This document shows, in pieces, positions 9,157-18,285 of a stretch of 64,000 nt of DNA. Numbering within the stretch: the stretch's first letter is position 1; each line of letters begins with the position of its first letter. Below the pieces are notes generated by a model that worked only from the letters and a program-made list of their open reading frames with translations, ran no database searches and had not been told where the DNA came from. The DNA comes from Acidobacteriota bacterium (GTDB lineage Bacteria; Acidobacteriota; Terriglobia; Terriglobales; Acidobacteriaceae), in assembly GCA_018268915.1 (NCBI GenBank), contig JAFDVQ010000006.1, forward strand, positions 372,001 to 436,000, read 5' to 3'. The translations under genes were made by a program, and so were the position numbers.

Positions 9157-9185
9157 AAAGGGCAGCCGGAAACCGGCTGCCCTTT
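9157..9185. terminator. Bidirectional hairpin terminator between rsfS and receptor gene
   Basis: A perfect 13-bp stem, AAAGGGCAGCCGG (9157-9169) with CCGGCTGCCCTTT (9173-9185), and a 3-nt AAA loop. On the minus strand it is followed by a T-rich tract (complement of 9148-9159), giving a typical intrinsic terminator for the receptor gene ending at 9203. On the plus strand it can end rsfS. Confidence 0.85.
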
Positions 9186-9202
9186 CGGCGTTACTGCTGC
9201 TG

Positions 9203-12200
9203 TTAGAAGGTGATGGTTCCCTTGAACTGGATCAGTCTTGGCGCTGCATCGCCGCCCAGGAACGCACCCAGAATCGAAGTCGGCGTGTTGGCCGTGCTGG
9301 AGATGACACCCAGCGTCGAATCGTTCACGTCGAAATCAGGAATCTGGAAGTTCGGGTGGTTGAACAGGTTGAAGAACTGAGCACCGATCTTCAACCGCGC
9401 TCCCTCAGAACCAGGCATCTTGAAGCCCTTGGCGATGTCCAGATCGAAGTCCGTGTAGTTAGGACCGTAGAGCTGATTGCGCCGCTGCTGGCCGTAGTCA
9501 GTTGAAGAGGTGAAGTGGGAAGCGAAGTCGCATGCATTGCCGTATGCCAGCGTGTGGCTCACTCCACCACAGTGGTGGTTGAAGTTGTTGTCGATCTGCG
9601 CCGCCAGAGGAGCATTTCCGTACGCGATAGAACCGGTGTTGTCGGTCACTGAGAACGGATAGCCGGAGTTGTGGAAGACCGCTCCCGCGAAGTCCCAGTC
9701 ACCAATTGCCGACTTGACCCCATGGTAATGAGGAACAGTGATCGAGTAGTTGGCGCTGATGTAGTGACGCGTATCGTAGTCAGCGTTGCCGTAGTTCTGC
9801 GTCAGGTCGTAGGGGTTGATCTGTCCAGCGCTGTTTACGCCGAACGCATCGAAACCGCCGTTGGACGTCGTATCGAGTGCGTGGCTATAGGCGTAGTTGA
9901 ACTGCATCCTGAGCCAGTTGATACGGCTTGTCAGAGTCCCAATAACACCGTTGTAGTTCGACCACGAACCGCTGTAGTACTCCGTGACCGAACCGAGAGC
10001 AGCGTTCGGGCGGGACTGCGGCAGGCTGGCGTTGAATCCGAACTCGCCGGGTGCCGAGGTGTTGTAGGCGTTTGGTAGACGTGAAACCGGCTGATGATAG
10101 CTGCGGTTTCCAATGTAGTTTGCCGAGAACACCGTATTGCGGACGATCTCGCGCTCTACCGAGAGACTCCACTCCTCGTACGTGGGCAGCGAAACTTTGT
10201 GAGCGACGGACGAGATCGTCGGCCTGGTAAAGACGCCGCCGGTAAGCTCGCGCAGGCTTAAGCTCGGGTCACATCCTGTGTAGCATGCTCCCTGCGCGAA
10301 GAGGCTGGTGAGTGCGTTGTTCGACTCGACGGCTTGTGCATGGCCGCTGAGTGGATCGGCTGCATCCACGGTGATCGGGTTGCCGTATGCGGCTCCGAGA
10401 ACGGTGAATCGATTCACGGAAGGCATATTCGACAGCAAATCGCCCATGATCTGCGCGGGGAAGTAATCGGAGAACATTCCGAACCCGCCGCGGATCGTGG
10501 TTTTGCTGTCCGGGCCGCCGGGCAGGAATGAGAAGCCGAACCTTGGCTCCCATGCGATGTTCTGCTGCTCGAAGAAGGCGCGCTTGCGTCCTGAAGACAG
10601 CAACGTGTTGTATGCCGTGTCCGGTGTAGAAGGTGACTGGCTGAAGTCGATTGCGAGGTTTGACACGCAATTGGTCCGGCAAATCGGGTTTGAGTTATGT
10701 TCAAGGCGCAGACCAAAGGTGAGCGTGAGATTCGGCACCGGCTTCCACTGGTCTTGCCCATATGCACCCATTACATAGAGTGCGACGGGATTGGAGAGCC
10801 GCTGGGGGAACCGCTCTACCCACTCATCGGAGTAGCCGGCCGCGAAGTTGCTGGGGTCGAAAACGATGTTCTCGCCGCCTGCGTAGTTGATGTCGTGCTC
10901 GCTGGCAGTGTAGTCGGAGATGTCGTCGCGGCGCATCGTCCATCCGAACTTCAGAGTGTGTCTCCCGCGTGTCCAGCTCACGTCATCGTTGAACTGGTAG
11001 CCGGTGACTGTGCGCCCCTGAGGGAATGCGTAGTTCACGCCGCCTACCCACGAACTGGCGTTTACGTTGTTGTCCCAGTCGAAGTAGCGGAGGCACTTGC
11101 TGTTGGGGTCTTTGGGGTCTTCCAGCACGCACCCGCTCGCGAACGACTCCGGAATCAGCACAAACGGGATGGTGCTTGCCAGTTCTTTCGCGCGGGTGTT
11201 GGTGAAGATCGCGCGATAGTAGCTTGCTCCAAACAGGAACTGATTGGTCAGGTTCGGCGTGAAGGTGTGCGTCTCGTTGATCTGACCTTCGTAAGAAGGC
11301 TGCGGGCTTTCTGCATCGAAAACCGGATCGAGGAAGCTCGTTTGGGTCGGCTGAACTCCCTTGTCGGTTTTGCTGTGGACGAAGAGATGATCGTTCTGGC
11401 CGAGATTGAAGTCGACGCGGTCGTTGATCAGCCACTCGCGGCCGAAGTTGGTCGTCTGTCCCTGCCAGATCCAGGTGTCAGGATCATCCGGATCCTGGTG
11501 GCCTGCAGACCAGTTCTTGGCGTTGTTGTAGTAGTTGAACATCGCCTGGTAAAGCGGCGCCTCAGCTGAGTTGCCGTTTGCAGCGAGATTGCCGTAGGGA
11601 ACTAGACCATTTGGGTTTGTTGCGTCGAGCGCAGGATCTGTCATCGGCGAAGGATTCAGAATCGCCGACTGGAAGTTCGGGCTCGGGCCATAGGACGGGC
11701 CGCTAACCGGAATGATGACGCGAATGCCTTCGGTATCGATGAAGCCGAAGATCTTATCGCGCTTGATGGGGCCGCCAATGGCCGCTGCCCATTGATTGGC
11801 ATTGCTGAAATTGCGCGGCGCATCGCCCTGCTTGTTGAAGAAGCTGTTGGCGTTCATCACGCGGCCGTTCCACCAGTAAGAGAGGTTGCCGTGGAACTTG
11901 TTTCCGCCCGAACGCGAGATCTCGTTGACCTGCGCTCCGCCCAGACCACCGAACGCAGCGTCGTAGCTGTTGGTGATCACCGTAACCTGGTCGACATCGT
12001 TATTGCCGAGCAGCAGGTTCGAGGCGCCTGAGTTGTTCAGGTTGAGGTAGGGGTCACCCTCATACGCACCGTTGATTGTGAACGTATTCGAGGTTCCAGG
12101 CAGACCGTTTACCGAGAAGTTGCCGTATCCGCCTTGCGTGTTCATGACTGCGCCAGGGGTGGTCTGCGCCACAAAGGTCAGGTCATTGCCCGGATTCGGC

Positions 12201-12667
12201 AGATTCTGGATTTGTTCCAGGTTGAAGCTGGTCGACATCTGCGCGTCGTCGGTGTGGAGAACCTCTCCCGAGCCGGCGGTTACTTCAACTGTCGTCGCAG
12301 CGGAGCCTACTGCCAGCTTGAGCTGCACGGGCGTTACCTCGCCCGCCGTTACGGACGCATTTGCCGTGACCGTGCTGAAACCAGAAGCAGTAGCGCTGAT
12401 CTTGTATTTTCCGGGAGGCAAAAGCGCAACTCGGAAGTTGCCCGACTGATCGGTAGTTGCGGCGTTCTGCGTATTTCTGTCGACGTTTGTGACGGTAACC
12501 TGTGCATTGGGCACAGCCGCTCCCGATGCGTCGAGCACGGCGCCGGAGATGTCACCTGAAATGTTCGATTGTGCGTAGCCGGCCGTGGCTACACCGTTGG
12601 TCAAAACTCCAGCAGCGGCAAAGATGCCGAGTGCCAGGACCAACTCCCTGGAACGCATAAAGTGCAT
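9203..12667 (-). CDS. TonB-dependent receptor with N-terminal carboxypeptidase-regulatory-like domain (copy A)
   Basis: A 1154-residue outer-membrane protein. A signal peptide ends at about GYAQ, followed by a CarboxypepD_reg-like Ig fold (ISGAVLDASGAAVPNAQVTV, LLPPGKYKISATASGF), a plug region (GGYGNFSVNGLPGTSNTFTI) and a large beta-barrel ending in Phe (KGTITF). These acidobacterial Oar-like receptors are thought to import large substrates such as oligosaccharides, but the ligand cannot be read from the sequence. The ribosome binding site GAAGGAG lies 5 nt before the ATG. It is a close paralogue of the gene at 13152-16655, and the two form a tandem duplication on one strand. Confidence 0.93.
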   Translation of the reverse strand: MHFMRSRELVLALGIFAAAGVLTNGVATAGYAQSNISGDISGAVLDASGAAVPNAQVTVTNVDRNTQNAATTDQSGNFRVALLPPGKYKISATASGFSTVTANASVTAGEVTPVQLKLAVGSAATTVEVTAGSGEVLHTDDAQMSTSFNLEQIQNLPNPGNDLTFVAQTTPGAVMNTQGGYGNFSVNGLPGTSNTFTINGAYEGDPYLNLNNSGASNLLLGNNDVDQVTVITNSYDAAFGGLGGAQVNEISRSGGNKFHGNLSYWWNGRVMNANSFFNKQGDAPRNFSNANQWAAAIGGPIKRDKIFGFIDTEGIRVIIPVSGPSYGPSPNFQSAILNPSPMTDPALDATNPNGLVPYGNLAANGNSAEAPLYQAMFNYYNNAKNWSAGHQDPDDPDTWIWQGQTTNFGREWLINDRVDFNLGQNDHLFVHSKTDKGVQPTQTSFLDPVFDAESPQPSYEGQINETHTFTPNLTNQFLFGASYYRAIFTNTRAKELASTIPFVLIPESFASGCVLEDPKDPNSKCLRYFDWDNNVNASSWVGGVNYAFPQGRTVTGYQFNDDVSWTRGRHTLKFGWTMRRDDISDYTASEHDINYAGGENIVFDPSNFAAGYSDEWVERFPQRLSNPVALYVMGAYGQDQWKPVPNLTLTFGLRLEHNSNPICRTNCVSNLAIDFSQSPSTPDTAYNTLLSSGRKRAFFEQQNIAWEPRFGFSFLPGGPDSKTTIRGGFGMFSDYFPAQIMGDLLSNMPSVNRFTVLGAAYGNPITVDAADPLSGHAQAVESNNALTSLFAQGACYTGCDPSLSLRELTGGVFTRPTISSVAHKVSLPTYEEWSLSVEREIVRNTVFSANYIGNRSYHQPVSRLPNAYNTSAPGEFGFNASLPQSRPNAALGSVTEYYSGSWSNYNGVIGTLTSRINWLRMQFNYAYSHALDTTSNGGFDAFGVNSAGQINPYDLTQNYGNADYDTRHYISANYSITVPHYHGVKSAIGDWDFAGAVFHNSGYPFSVTDNTGSIAYGNAPLAAQIDNNFNHHCGGVSHTLAYGNACDFASHFTSSTDYGQQRRNQLYGPNYTDFDLDIAKGFKMPGSEGARLKIGAQFFNLFNHPNFQIPDFDVNDSTLGVISSTANTPTSILGAFLGGDAAPRLIQFKGTITF

Positions 12668-13097
12668 ACGAACTCCTTCAAAGTTGATTGCAAGCCAAAA
12701 AAGCCCCAGCTATTCGGGGCCCCATTTAGCAGCAGATCGCGCAGTGTTACAGTGGACGTCCCGTACGCATTCGTTGCGCACAGAGGCGTAGTCCGCGGAG
12801 TGATCTAACTTAGACCGCGCTTAAAGTCTTGTATGTAGGTCTTGCTTGTCCCTAAGGCGTGCGGGGAAGTACAGGGACTCGTGCACAGCCGTCTATGCAC
12901 GGCGATGACCACTCGTCGTGCGGAGGCTAATGCGCTGAGGGGAAAGGGATTACCTAGGTACCGACAGCCTTAAAGAGATTGCTTAAATACGGAATTTTGG
13001 ATAAGTAAGGTCCTAAATTCATAAAACCGGAAGACTGAGCGGCAGGAAGGCCGAAGGGCCCACAACGGAAAGTGCGGTTCAGTTTTATGAAGCGAAG
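12668..13097. other. Intergenic region between the tandem receptor genes, with long-arm inverted repeat
   Basis: This stretch of about 430 nt has no credible gene. It is the 5' region of receptor copy A (minus strand). An inverted repeat CATAAAAC (13020-13027) / GTTTTATG (13082-13089) encloses 54 nt that can fold further (GGCCgaaGGGCC around 13049-13060). Whether this is a structured leader RNA, a cruciform or a decayed element cannot be decided here. The rest holds AT-richer stretches that probably contain the promoter. Confidence 0.4.
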
Positions 13098-13123
13098 AAA
13101 GGGCGCTCCTAAGAGCGCCCTTT
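13098..13123 (-). terminator. Hairpin terminator after receptor copy B
   Basis: A perfect 11-bp stem, AAAGGGCGCTC (13098-13108) with GAGCGCCCTTT (13113-13123), and a CTAA loop. It lies 28 nt past the stop codon of the minus-strand receptor gene ending at 13152. The T-tract is weak, so termination efficiency is uncertain. Confidence 0.7.
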
Positions 13124-13151
13124 GAGTTGATTCCTCTCAGTCGTTCAACGA

Positions 13152-16100
13152 TCAGAACACGAAGCTACCCTTCAATTGGATTAGCCGCGGCGATGCATCG
13201 CCACCAAGGAATGCGCCGAGGACCGAAGTCGGAGTGCTCGATGCGCCGTAGATCGTACCGTTTGCGCCGCCGTAAGTGACATCTGCCAACGGAATCTGGA
13301 AATTCGGATGGTTAAAGGTGTTGAAGAATTGCACCGCGAGTTTCAACTTCGCTGATTCCCACTTCGGGGCAACTTGGAAACTCTTTGAAATGGTCGTATC
13401 AAAATCTGTGAAGTTGGGACCGTAAAGCTGATTGCGCCGTTGCTGGCCGAAATCAGTGGAACTCGTGAAGTGCGATGCGAAGTCACAAGGCGTATCGACG
13501 TGTATCTTGCCTCCGCAATGGTGATCGAAGTTGTTGTCAATCTGTTTGGCGAGCGCTGTGTTTCCGTACACGTTATCGCCCGTTCCATCCAGCACTGAGA
13601 AGGGATAACCGGAATTATGGAAGATGGTTCCGGAAAGCTGCCAGCCGTCCGTCAGCATTCTGGCCCTGTTGGAATGCGGAATCGTGATAGCGTAATTCGC
13701 GCTGATGTAATGGCGAACATCGTAGTCAGCATTGCCATAATTCTGCTGGAGGTCGCGAGGATTGATCTGGCCATTAACACCGTTGAGCCCGAATGCGTTG
13801 AAGCCGCCGTTCGACGTCGTGTCCAGTGCGTGGCCGTACGTGTAATTGAGTTGCGCGGTTATCCAGCCGAGCCGGGTAGTGCCGGTCGCCTGGAGTCCGT
13901 TGAAGTTCGACCACGATCCGTTGTAGTACTCGGTGACTGAGCCTAGAGCCGCATTTGGCCGCGCGGCCGCATTGAGCGTTTCGTTTGATCCGTACGGGTT
14001 ATAAGCATTCGGCAATCTCGAAACCGGCTGATGATACGAACGGTTTCCGACATACGCGACGGCGATTGCCGTATTCCGGGCTACCTGGTGCTCAACAGCT
14101 AAGCTCCATTTGTCGTAGGTCGGCAGATAAACCTTGTGTGAAACAGAGACGATGGTCGGGCGCGTGAATACGCCGCCCGTCGCGCAATAGATGCTCAGCG
14201 GATCGGGACAGGCGCCGGAAACGCTCCTATAGTAGCCGCCCTGGGAGAACAACGTTTGGAGTGCGTCATTCGATGCTACAGCGGTTGCGTGACCGCTGTC
14301 TGAACGTCTTGGGTCCATCGCAATGTACTCTCCACCTTGAGCTGGACCGAGAACGTTGAAGCGGATCGAGTTCGGCACGTTAGTTATCAGAGAACCCATA
14401 ATCTGCGCCGGGAAATAGTCGTTGAAGATACCCACTCCACCGCGGATCGTGGTCTTAGAACCTGGCCCGAAAGGTACGTAAGCGAATCCGAGGCGTGGCT
14501 GCCAGCCGAACATTTGCTCTTCGAAAAAGCCCTTCGACATCCCGGCCGAGACAAGCTGGTTGTAAGGCGTATTTCTCGCGGTTGGAAGACCGCTGAAATC
14601 CTTCGAGAAGTTCGAGACGCAGTTGGTGCGGCAGAGCGGATTGGAATCATGCTCCGCACGTAATCCGAGTGTGATGGTGAGATTTGGGAGGGGTTTGTAT
14701 TGATCCTGAGCGTAAAAGCCTTCCACGTACATAGCAATGGGCTCAGCAAGATGCTTTGAGAACCGCTCTGTCCATTGATCGGAATACCCGGCCGCAAAAT
14801 CTCCCTGGTCGAGAATGTAGTTTGCCGCTCCGCCGAACCCGAAGTTGCGAGTACTCGGGGTGTAATCGGAGATGTCATTGCGCCGGAATGACCAGCCAAA
14901 CTTCCAAGTATGCTTCCCGTTCAGCCACGTCAGGTCGTCACTGAATTGATAGCCGGTTACATTTCTTCCCTGCGGGAAGCTTACGTTCTGGCCGCCGACA
15001 AAGTTGGAATAACTACCCTGCAGGTCCCAGTCGAAAGACCGGATGCAGGGATTGCCATCGCTCGGATCCTGCGTAGGATCTTGTAGTACGCAGTCTGTGG
15101 ATGCCCCTAGCGCAACAAGAACGAAAGGCACCTCCGACTGCCCCAGCTCTCTGCCGTTCGTATTGGTGAAGATCGCCCGGGAATAGCTGGCCGCAAAGAG
15201 AAGTTGATTCGTCAGAGTCGGAGTGAATGTGTGCGTTTCGCTCAACTGCCCTTCGTACGACGGCTGCGGGCTCTGTGCGTTGAAGATCGGGTTGAGGAAA
15301 CTGGTCACCGTTGGCTGAAGACCTTTGTCCAGCTTCGAATGAATGTACAGCTGATCTTGGTTGCCAAGCACGAAATCAACGCGATCGTTGATCATCCATT
15401 CGCTTGCGAAGTTTGTTGCCTGGCCGTTGAACACCCAGGTGTCGGGATCATCCGGATCCTGATGGCCGGATGAGAAGTTCTTCGCATTGTTGTAATAGCT
15501 GAAGATCTTCTGATACATCGGCGCCATGTCCGAGTTGTTGTTGTAGGCGAGATTGCCATAGGGAATGTATGAGTTCGGATTGTTCAGGCCTGTGACGGCG
15601 CCCTCTTCATCGGTGTTGTAGATGGGGTCGATCGCGGCGGCCCCGAGAATGGCAGCCTGGAAGTTCGGGCTTGGAGCATACACCGGCCCAATGGTTGGAA
15701 TCACAACCCGGATCCCTTCCGTATCGATGAAGCCGAAGATCTTGTCTCTCTTGATAGGTCCACCGATCGCAGCGGCCCACTGGTTCGCGTTATCGAAGTT
15801 GCGGGGCGAACCGTAGTACTTATTGAACCAGCTGTTCGCATTCAACACGGAACCGTTCCAAAGATAATCGAGATTGCCATGCCAGCGGTTTCCGCCCGAA
15901 CGCGAGATCTGGTTCACCTGTGCCCCGCCGAGACCGCCAAACGCCGCGTCAAAACCGTTCGTTATGACCGTCACGCTCTCGATGTCATTCGAGCCGAGGA
16001 GAAGATTCGTTGCGCCGGAATTATTCAGGTTCAGGTAGGGGTCGCCTTCGTATCCACCGTTCACGGTGAACGTGTTTGAGGTGCCCGGAAGGCCATTGGT

Positions 16101-16655
16101 GGAAAAGTTGCCGTATCCGCCTTGGGTATTCATTACGGCACCTGGAGTGGTTTGCGCCACGAATGTCAGGTCACCGCCGGGATTCGGCAGATTCTGCAAT
16201 TGCTGAAGATCGAAACTGGTCGACAACTGTGCGTCATCCATATGCAGCACAGCGATCTCGCCGCTATTCACTTCTACGGTTGCGGAGGCCGACCCCACTG
16301 CAACAGCAATGTTGACAGGAGTGGTGGTGCCGGCAGAAACCTTCACTTGAACTTTGGCAGGCTGAAACCCACTCACCATAACCTTAATTTCGTAGTTGCC
16401 CGGCGGAAGCAAGGGAACGCGAAAATCGCCGACCTTGTCGGTCATCACCGCTTTTGCCTGGCCCTTTTCGAGGCTGGTCACGGTGACCTGCGCATTGGGC
16501 AATGCGGCGCCGGACACATCCGTAACAGTCCCGGTGATGTCTCCAGAGATGTTGGACTGGGCAAAGACGACAGGAGCTGACGAGGTCGCCACGAATCCGG
16601 CAAACACCAGAAGGCTCAGCGCCAAAGCAGAATTCAGCAACCGCAAATATCGCAT
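13152..16655 (-). CDS. TonB-dependent receptor with N-terminal carboxypeptidase-regulatory-like domain (copy B)
   Basis: A 1167-residue outer-membrane receptor paralogous to copy A over its whole length; both share the plug block NLPNPGxDLTFVAQTTPGAV and the barrel segment DKIFGFIDTEGIRV. A signal peptide ends at about VVFAQ. The regulatory-like domain (ITGTVTDVSGAALPNAQVTV) and plug precede the barrel, which ends in Phe (KGSFVF). GGAGG lies 6 nt upstream of the ATG. Divergence from copy A is spread along the barrel and loops, suggesting an old duplication with different ligands rather than a recent copy. No TonB/ExbB/ExbD genes are adjacent. Confidence 0.93.
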   Translation of the reverse strand: MRYLRLLNSALALSLLVFAGFVATSSAPVVFAQSNISGDITGTVTDVSGAALPNAQVTVTSLEKGQAKAVMTDKVGDFRVPLLPPGNYEIKVMVSGFQPAKVQVKVSAGTTTPVNIAVAVGSASATVEVNSGEIAVLHMDDAQLSTSFDLQQLQNLPNPGGDLTFVAQTTPGAVMNTQGGYGNFSTNGLPGTSNTFTVNGGYEGDPYLNLNNSGATNLLLGSNDIESVTVITNGFDAAFGGLGGAQVNQISRSGGNRWHGNLDYLWNGSVLNANSWFNKYYGSPRNFDNANQWAAAIGGPIKRDKIFGFIDTEGIRVVIPTIGPVYAPSPNFQAAILGAAAIDPIYNTDEEGAVTGLNNPNSYIPYGNLAYNNNSDMAPMYQKIFSYYNNAKNFSSGHQDPDDPDTWVFNGQATNFASEWMINDRVDFVLGNQDQLYIHSKLDKGLQPTVTSFLNPIFNAQSPQPSYEGQLSETHTFTPTLTNQLLFAASYSRAIFTNTNGRELGQSEVPFVLVALGASTDCVLQDPTQDPSDGNPCIRSFDWDLQGSYSNFVGGQNVSFPQGRNVTGYQFSDDLTWLNGKHTWKFGWSFRRNDISDYTPSTRNFGFGGAANYILDQGDFAAGYSDQWTERFSKHLAEPIAMYVEGFYAQDQYKPLPNLTITLGLRAEHDSNPLCRTNCVSNFSKDFSGLPTARNTPYNQLVSAGMSKGFFEEQMFGWQPRLGFAYVPFGPGSKTTIRGGVGIFNDYFPAQIMGSLITNVPNSIRFNVLGPAQGGEYIAMDPRRSDSGHATAVASNDALQTLFSQGGYYRSVSGACPDPLSIYCATGGVFTRPTIVSVSHKVYLPTYDKWSLAVEHQVARNTAIAVAYVGNRSYHQPVSRLPNAYNPYGSNETLNAAARPNAALGSVTEYYNGSWSNFNGLQATGTTRLGWITAQLNYTYGHALDTTSNGGFNAFGLNGVNGQINPRDLQQNYGNADYDVRHYISANYAITIPHSNRARMLTDGWQLSGTIFHNSGYPFSVLDGTGDNVYGNTALAKQIDNNFDHHCGGKIHVDTPCDFASHFTSSTDFGQQRRNQLYGPNFTDFDTTISKSFQVAPKWESAKLKLAVQFFNTFNHPNFQIPLADVTYGGANGTIYGASSTPTSVLGAFLGGDASPRLIQLKGSFVF

Positions 16656-17075
16656 CGAAATCCTCCAGATCGAAATCCGGATCGGGGGACTTCATTGGGG
16701 GACGAGTTCCCGATCCGCGTATCGCGCTCGGCGTCTCGGGTCTAGCTGGGGAGGGTTAGGTCCGTTCCGCAGGGTTAACAAAAGTACGAAAAAACAGAAC
16801 GTCAAAACGCAGTGTCTTCACACCAAAATCTTCGCTGTGATGAAAACATTGCCAAGATAAACAGATTTACTAACATCGTTAACTGCAAGACAGATGCCAA
16901 ATAGCTTTCGACATCTCATTTTTCGTTTTAAAGGATTAACAAAACGGAATCAGTGATTTGGGTCACAAGCACATATGGGATTCCGTAAGCACTTTTCGCA
17001 GAACTTCACAAATTGGAGCCTCGCGTACTCTGCGCGCACAATTTCGCTGAACCTCGCTGGTGTATTGTCGCTTCC
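16656..17075. other. Intergenic region between divergent receptor copy B and rlmH
   Basis: About 420 nt without a gene. It is AT-rich around 16790-16960 (runs of A and TTAAC), consistent with the promoter of the minus-strand receptor. A perfect 8-bp inverted repeat ACGGAATC (16944-16951) / GATTCCGT (16979-16986) flanks an inner GTGA/TCAC pair and could be an operator or cruciform. TATTGT at 17063-17068 probably serves rlmH. Confidence 0.4.
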
Positions 17076-17525
17076 ATGCAGATCGTTCTCGCGCACATCG
17101 GATCAAAGCCCTCCACGCGCGACCCAGCCGATCAACTTGTCTCGATGTATCTCGAACGCTGCTCCACGTTCGCAAAGTTTCAGGAGCAATCACTCCGCAC
17201 AGAAGACGCTCTCTTTGAGTGGCTCGATCGCCAGCAGCGCCGATCGCCAGCAGTCATTGTCCTTCTCGACAGCCGCGGCCGCCAGATGACGTCGGAATCC
17301 TTCGCCGAGTGGCTCGGCAAACAGCGCGACACATCCGTACAGCAGATCGTCTTCGCCATCGGACCCGCGAGCGGATGGTCTGACGCCTCGCGCAAGCGTG
17401 CGACGTTGCTTCTCTCTCTCGGAAGCCTCACTCTCGCACATGCGCTTGCACGCGTGGTACTCGCCGAGCAGGTCTATCGCGCATTTACAATCCTGACAGG
17501 CCACCCGTATCACTCCGGCCATTAG
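17076..17525 (+). CDS. rlmH: 23S rRNA (pseudouridine1915-N3)-methyltransferase
   Basis: A 149-residue SPOUT-class methyltransferase that modifies helix 69 of 23S rRNA in assembled 70S ribosomes. Family signatures are LLDSRGRQMTSESFAEWLG, VFAIGPASGWSD (the GG/GP SAM loop) and the C-terminal HALARVVLAEQVYRAFTILTGHPYH, given here as the blocks that run to the trailing YH. The start at 17076 (MQIVLAHIG) is the family start; the longer frame from 17013 is ignored. TATTGT lies 7 nt upstream with no Shine-Dalgarno, again hinting at a leaderless message. It is separated from rsfS by the receptor pair. Confidence 0.94.
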   Translation: MQIVLAHIGSKPSTRDPADQLVSMYLERCSTFAKFQEQSLRTEDALFEWLDRQQRRSPAVIVLLDSRGRQMTSESFAEWLGKQRDTSVQQIVFAIGPASGWSDASRKRATLLLSLGSLTLAHALARVVLAEQVYRAFTILTGHPYHSGH

Positions 17526-17616
17526 AAACCAGTTCACAGTTCTGAGTTCGCTGTTCATGGTTACCGAGCATCGGAGCCGTGACGCGAATCCAACTGCGAA
17601 CCGTGAAATGTGATTT

Positions 17617-18162
17617 ATGAATTCAGAGCAATCCTCTCGACGCGGTCTCATTCTCATCAACACGGGTCCCGGAAAAGGCAAGACCACTGCCGCAATGGGC
17701 ACCGCTCTGCGAGCAGTTGGCAATGGCATGCGCGTGCTGATGCTGCAGTTCCTCAAGGGCTCATGGCACTACGGCGAACTTGATTCCACCAAGGCCTTCG
17801 GCGACAACTTTGTGTTGAAGCAGATGGGCCGCGGTTTTGTGAAAGTTGGCGGCGCGGAAACAGACCCTGAAGATGTTCGCCTTGTCGAAGCCGCGTGGAA
17901 CGAAGCGAAAGAAGCAATCCTGTCCGGCGAGTGGGACATGGTTGTTCTCGACGAGATCAACTACGCAATTGGCTACGGAATGCTCGATCCAGCGGTCGTC
18001 GCAGAAACTCTTCGCAACCGTCCAGAGATGGTTCACGTCATTCTGACTGGGCGCAACGCGCACCCCACGCTCGTCGAAATCGCCGACACTGTGACCGAGA
18101 TGCGCGAAGTCAAGCACGCGTACCAGAAGGGAATCCTCGCCCAGCGCGGCATCGAATACTAA
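17617..18162 (+). CDS. cobO: Cob(I)yrinic acid a,c-diamide adenosyltransferase (CobA/BtuR type)
   Basis: A 181-residue cytoplasmic enzyme that transfers the adenosyl group from ATP to reduced corrinoids to make coenzyme B12. The P-loop NTGPGKGKTTAAMGTAL is at residues about 15-31, the Walker-B-like VVLDEINYAI near residue 110, and the C-terminal LTGRNAHPTLVEIADTVTEM and HAYQKGILAQRGIEY blocks are classical. No other cobalamin genes are in the window, so it may act in salvage. It lies between rlmH (91 nt upstream) and accD (123 nt downstream). Confidence 0.94.
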   Translation: MNSEQSSRRGLILINTGPGKGKTTAAMGTALRAVGNGMRVLMLQFLKGSWHYGELDSTKAFGDNFVLKQMGRGFVKVGGAETDPEDVRLVEAAWNEAKEAILSGEWDMVVLDEINYAIGYGMLDPAVVAETLRNRPEMVHVILTGRNAHPTLVEIADTVTEMREVKHAYQKGILAQRGIEY

Positions 18163-18285
18163 AGCAGTGAATGAATAAGCAGCGAAGTGGAAATAGTGCC
18201 GGTCTAGGTCCGGTTCCCGATCTCCAACCCTAGTCCCTATGGCCCTCAGTCCCTGGTCCCTGCTCTAGTACAATGACTGTGGCCT

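Noticed and set aside
9203..16655. Possible single recent duplication with an insertion element
   Set aside because: The paralogues differ throughout and no transposase or terminal repeats are seen; the duplication appears old.
18200..18262. Repeated GTCCCT/AGTCCCT units before accD as a tandem repeat
   Set aside because: Units are irregular in spacing and sequence; too short and degenerate to call a repeat.
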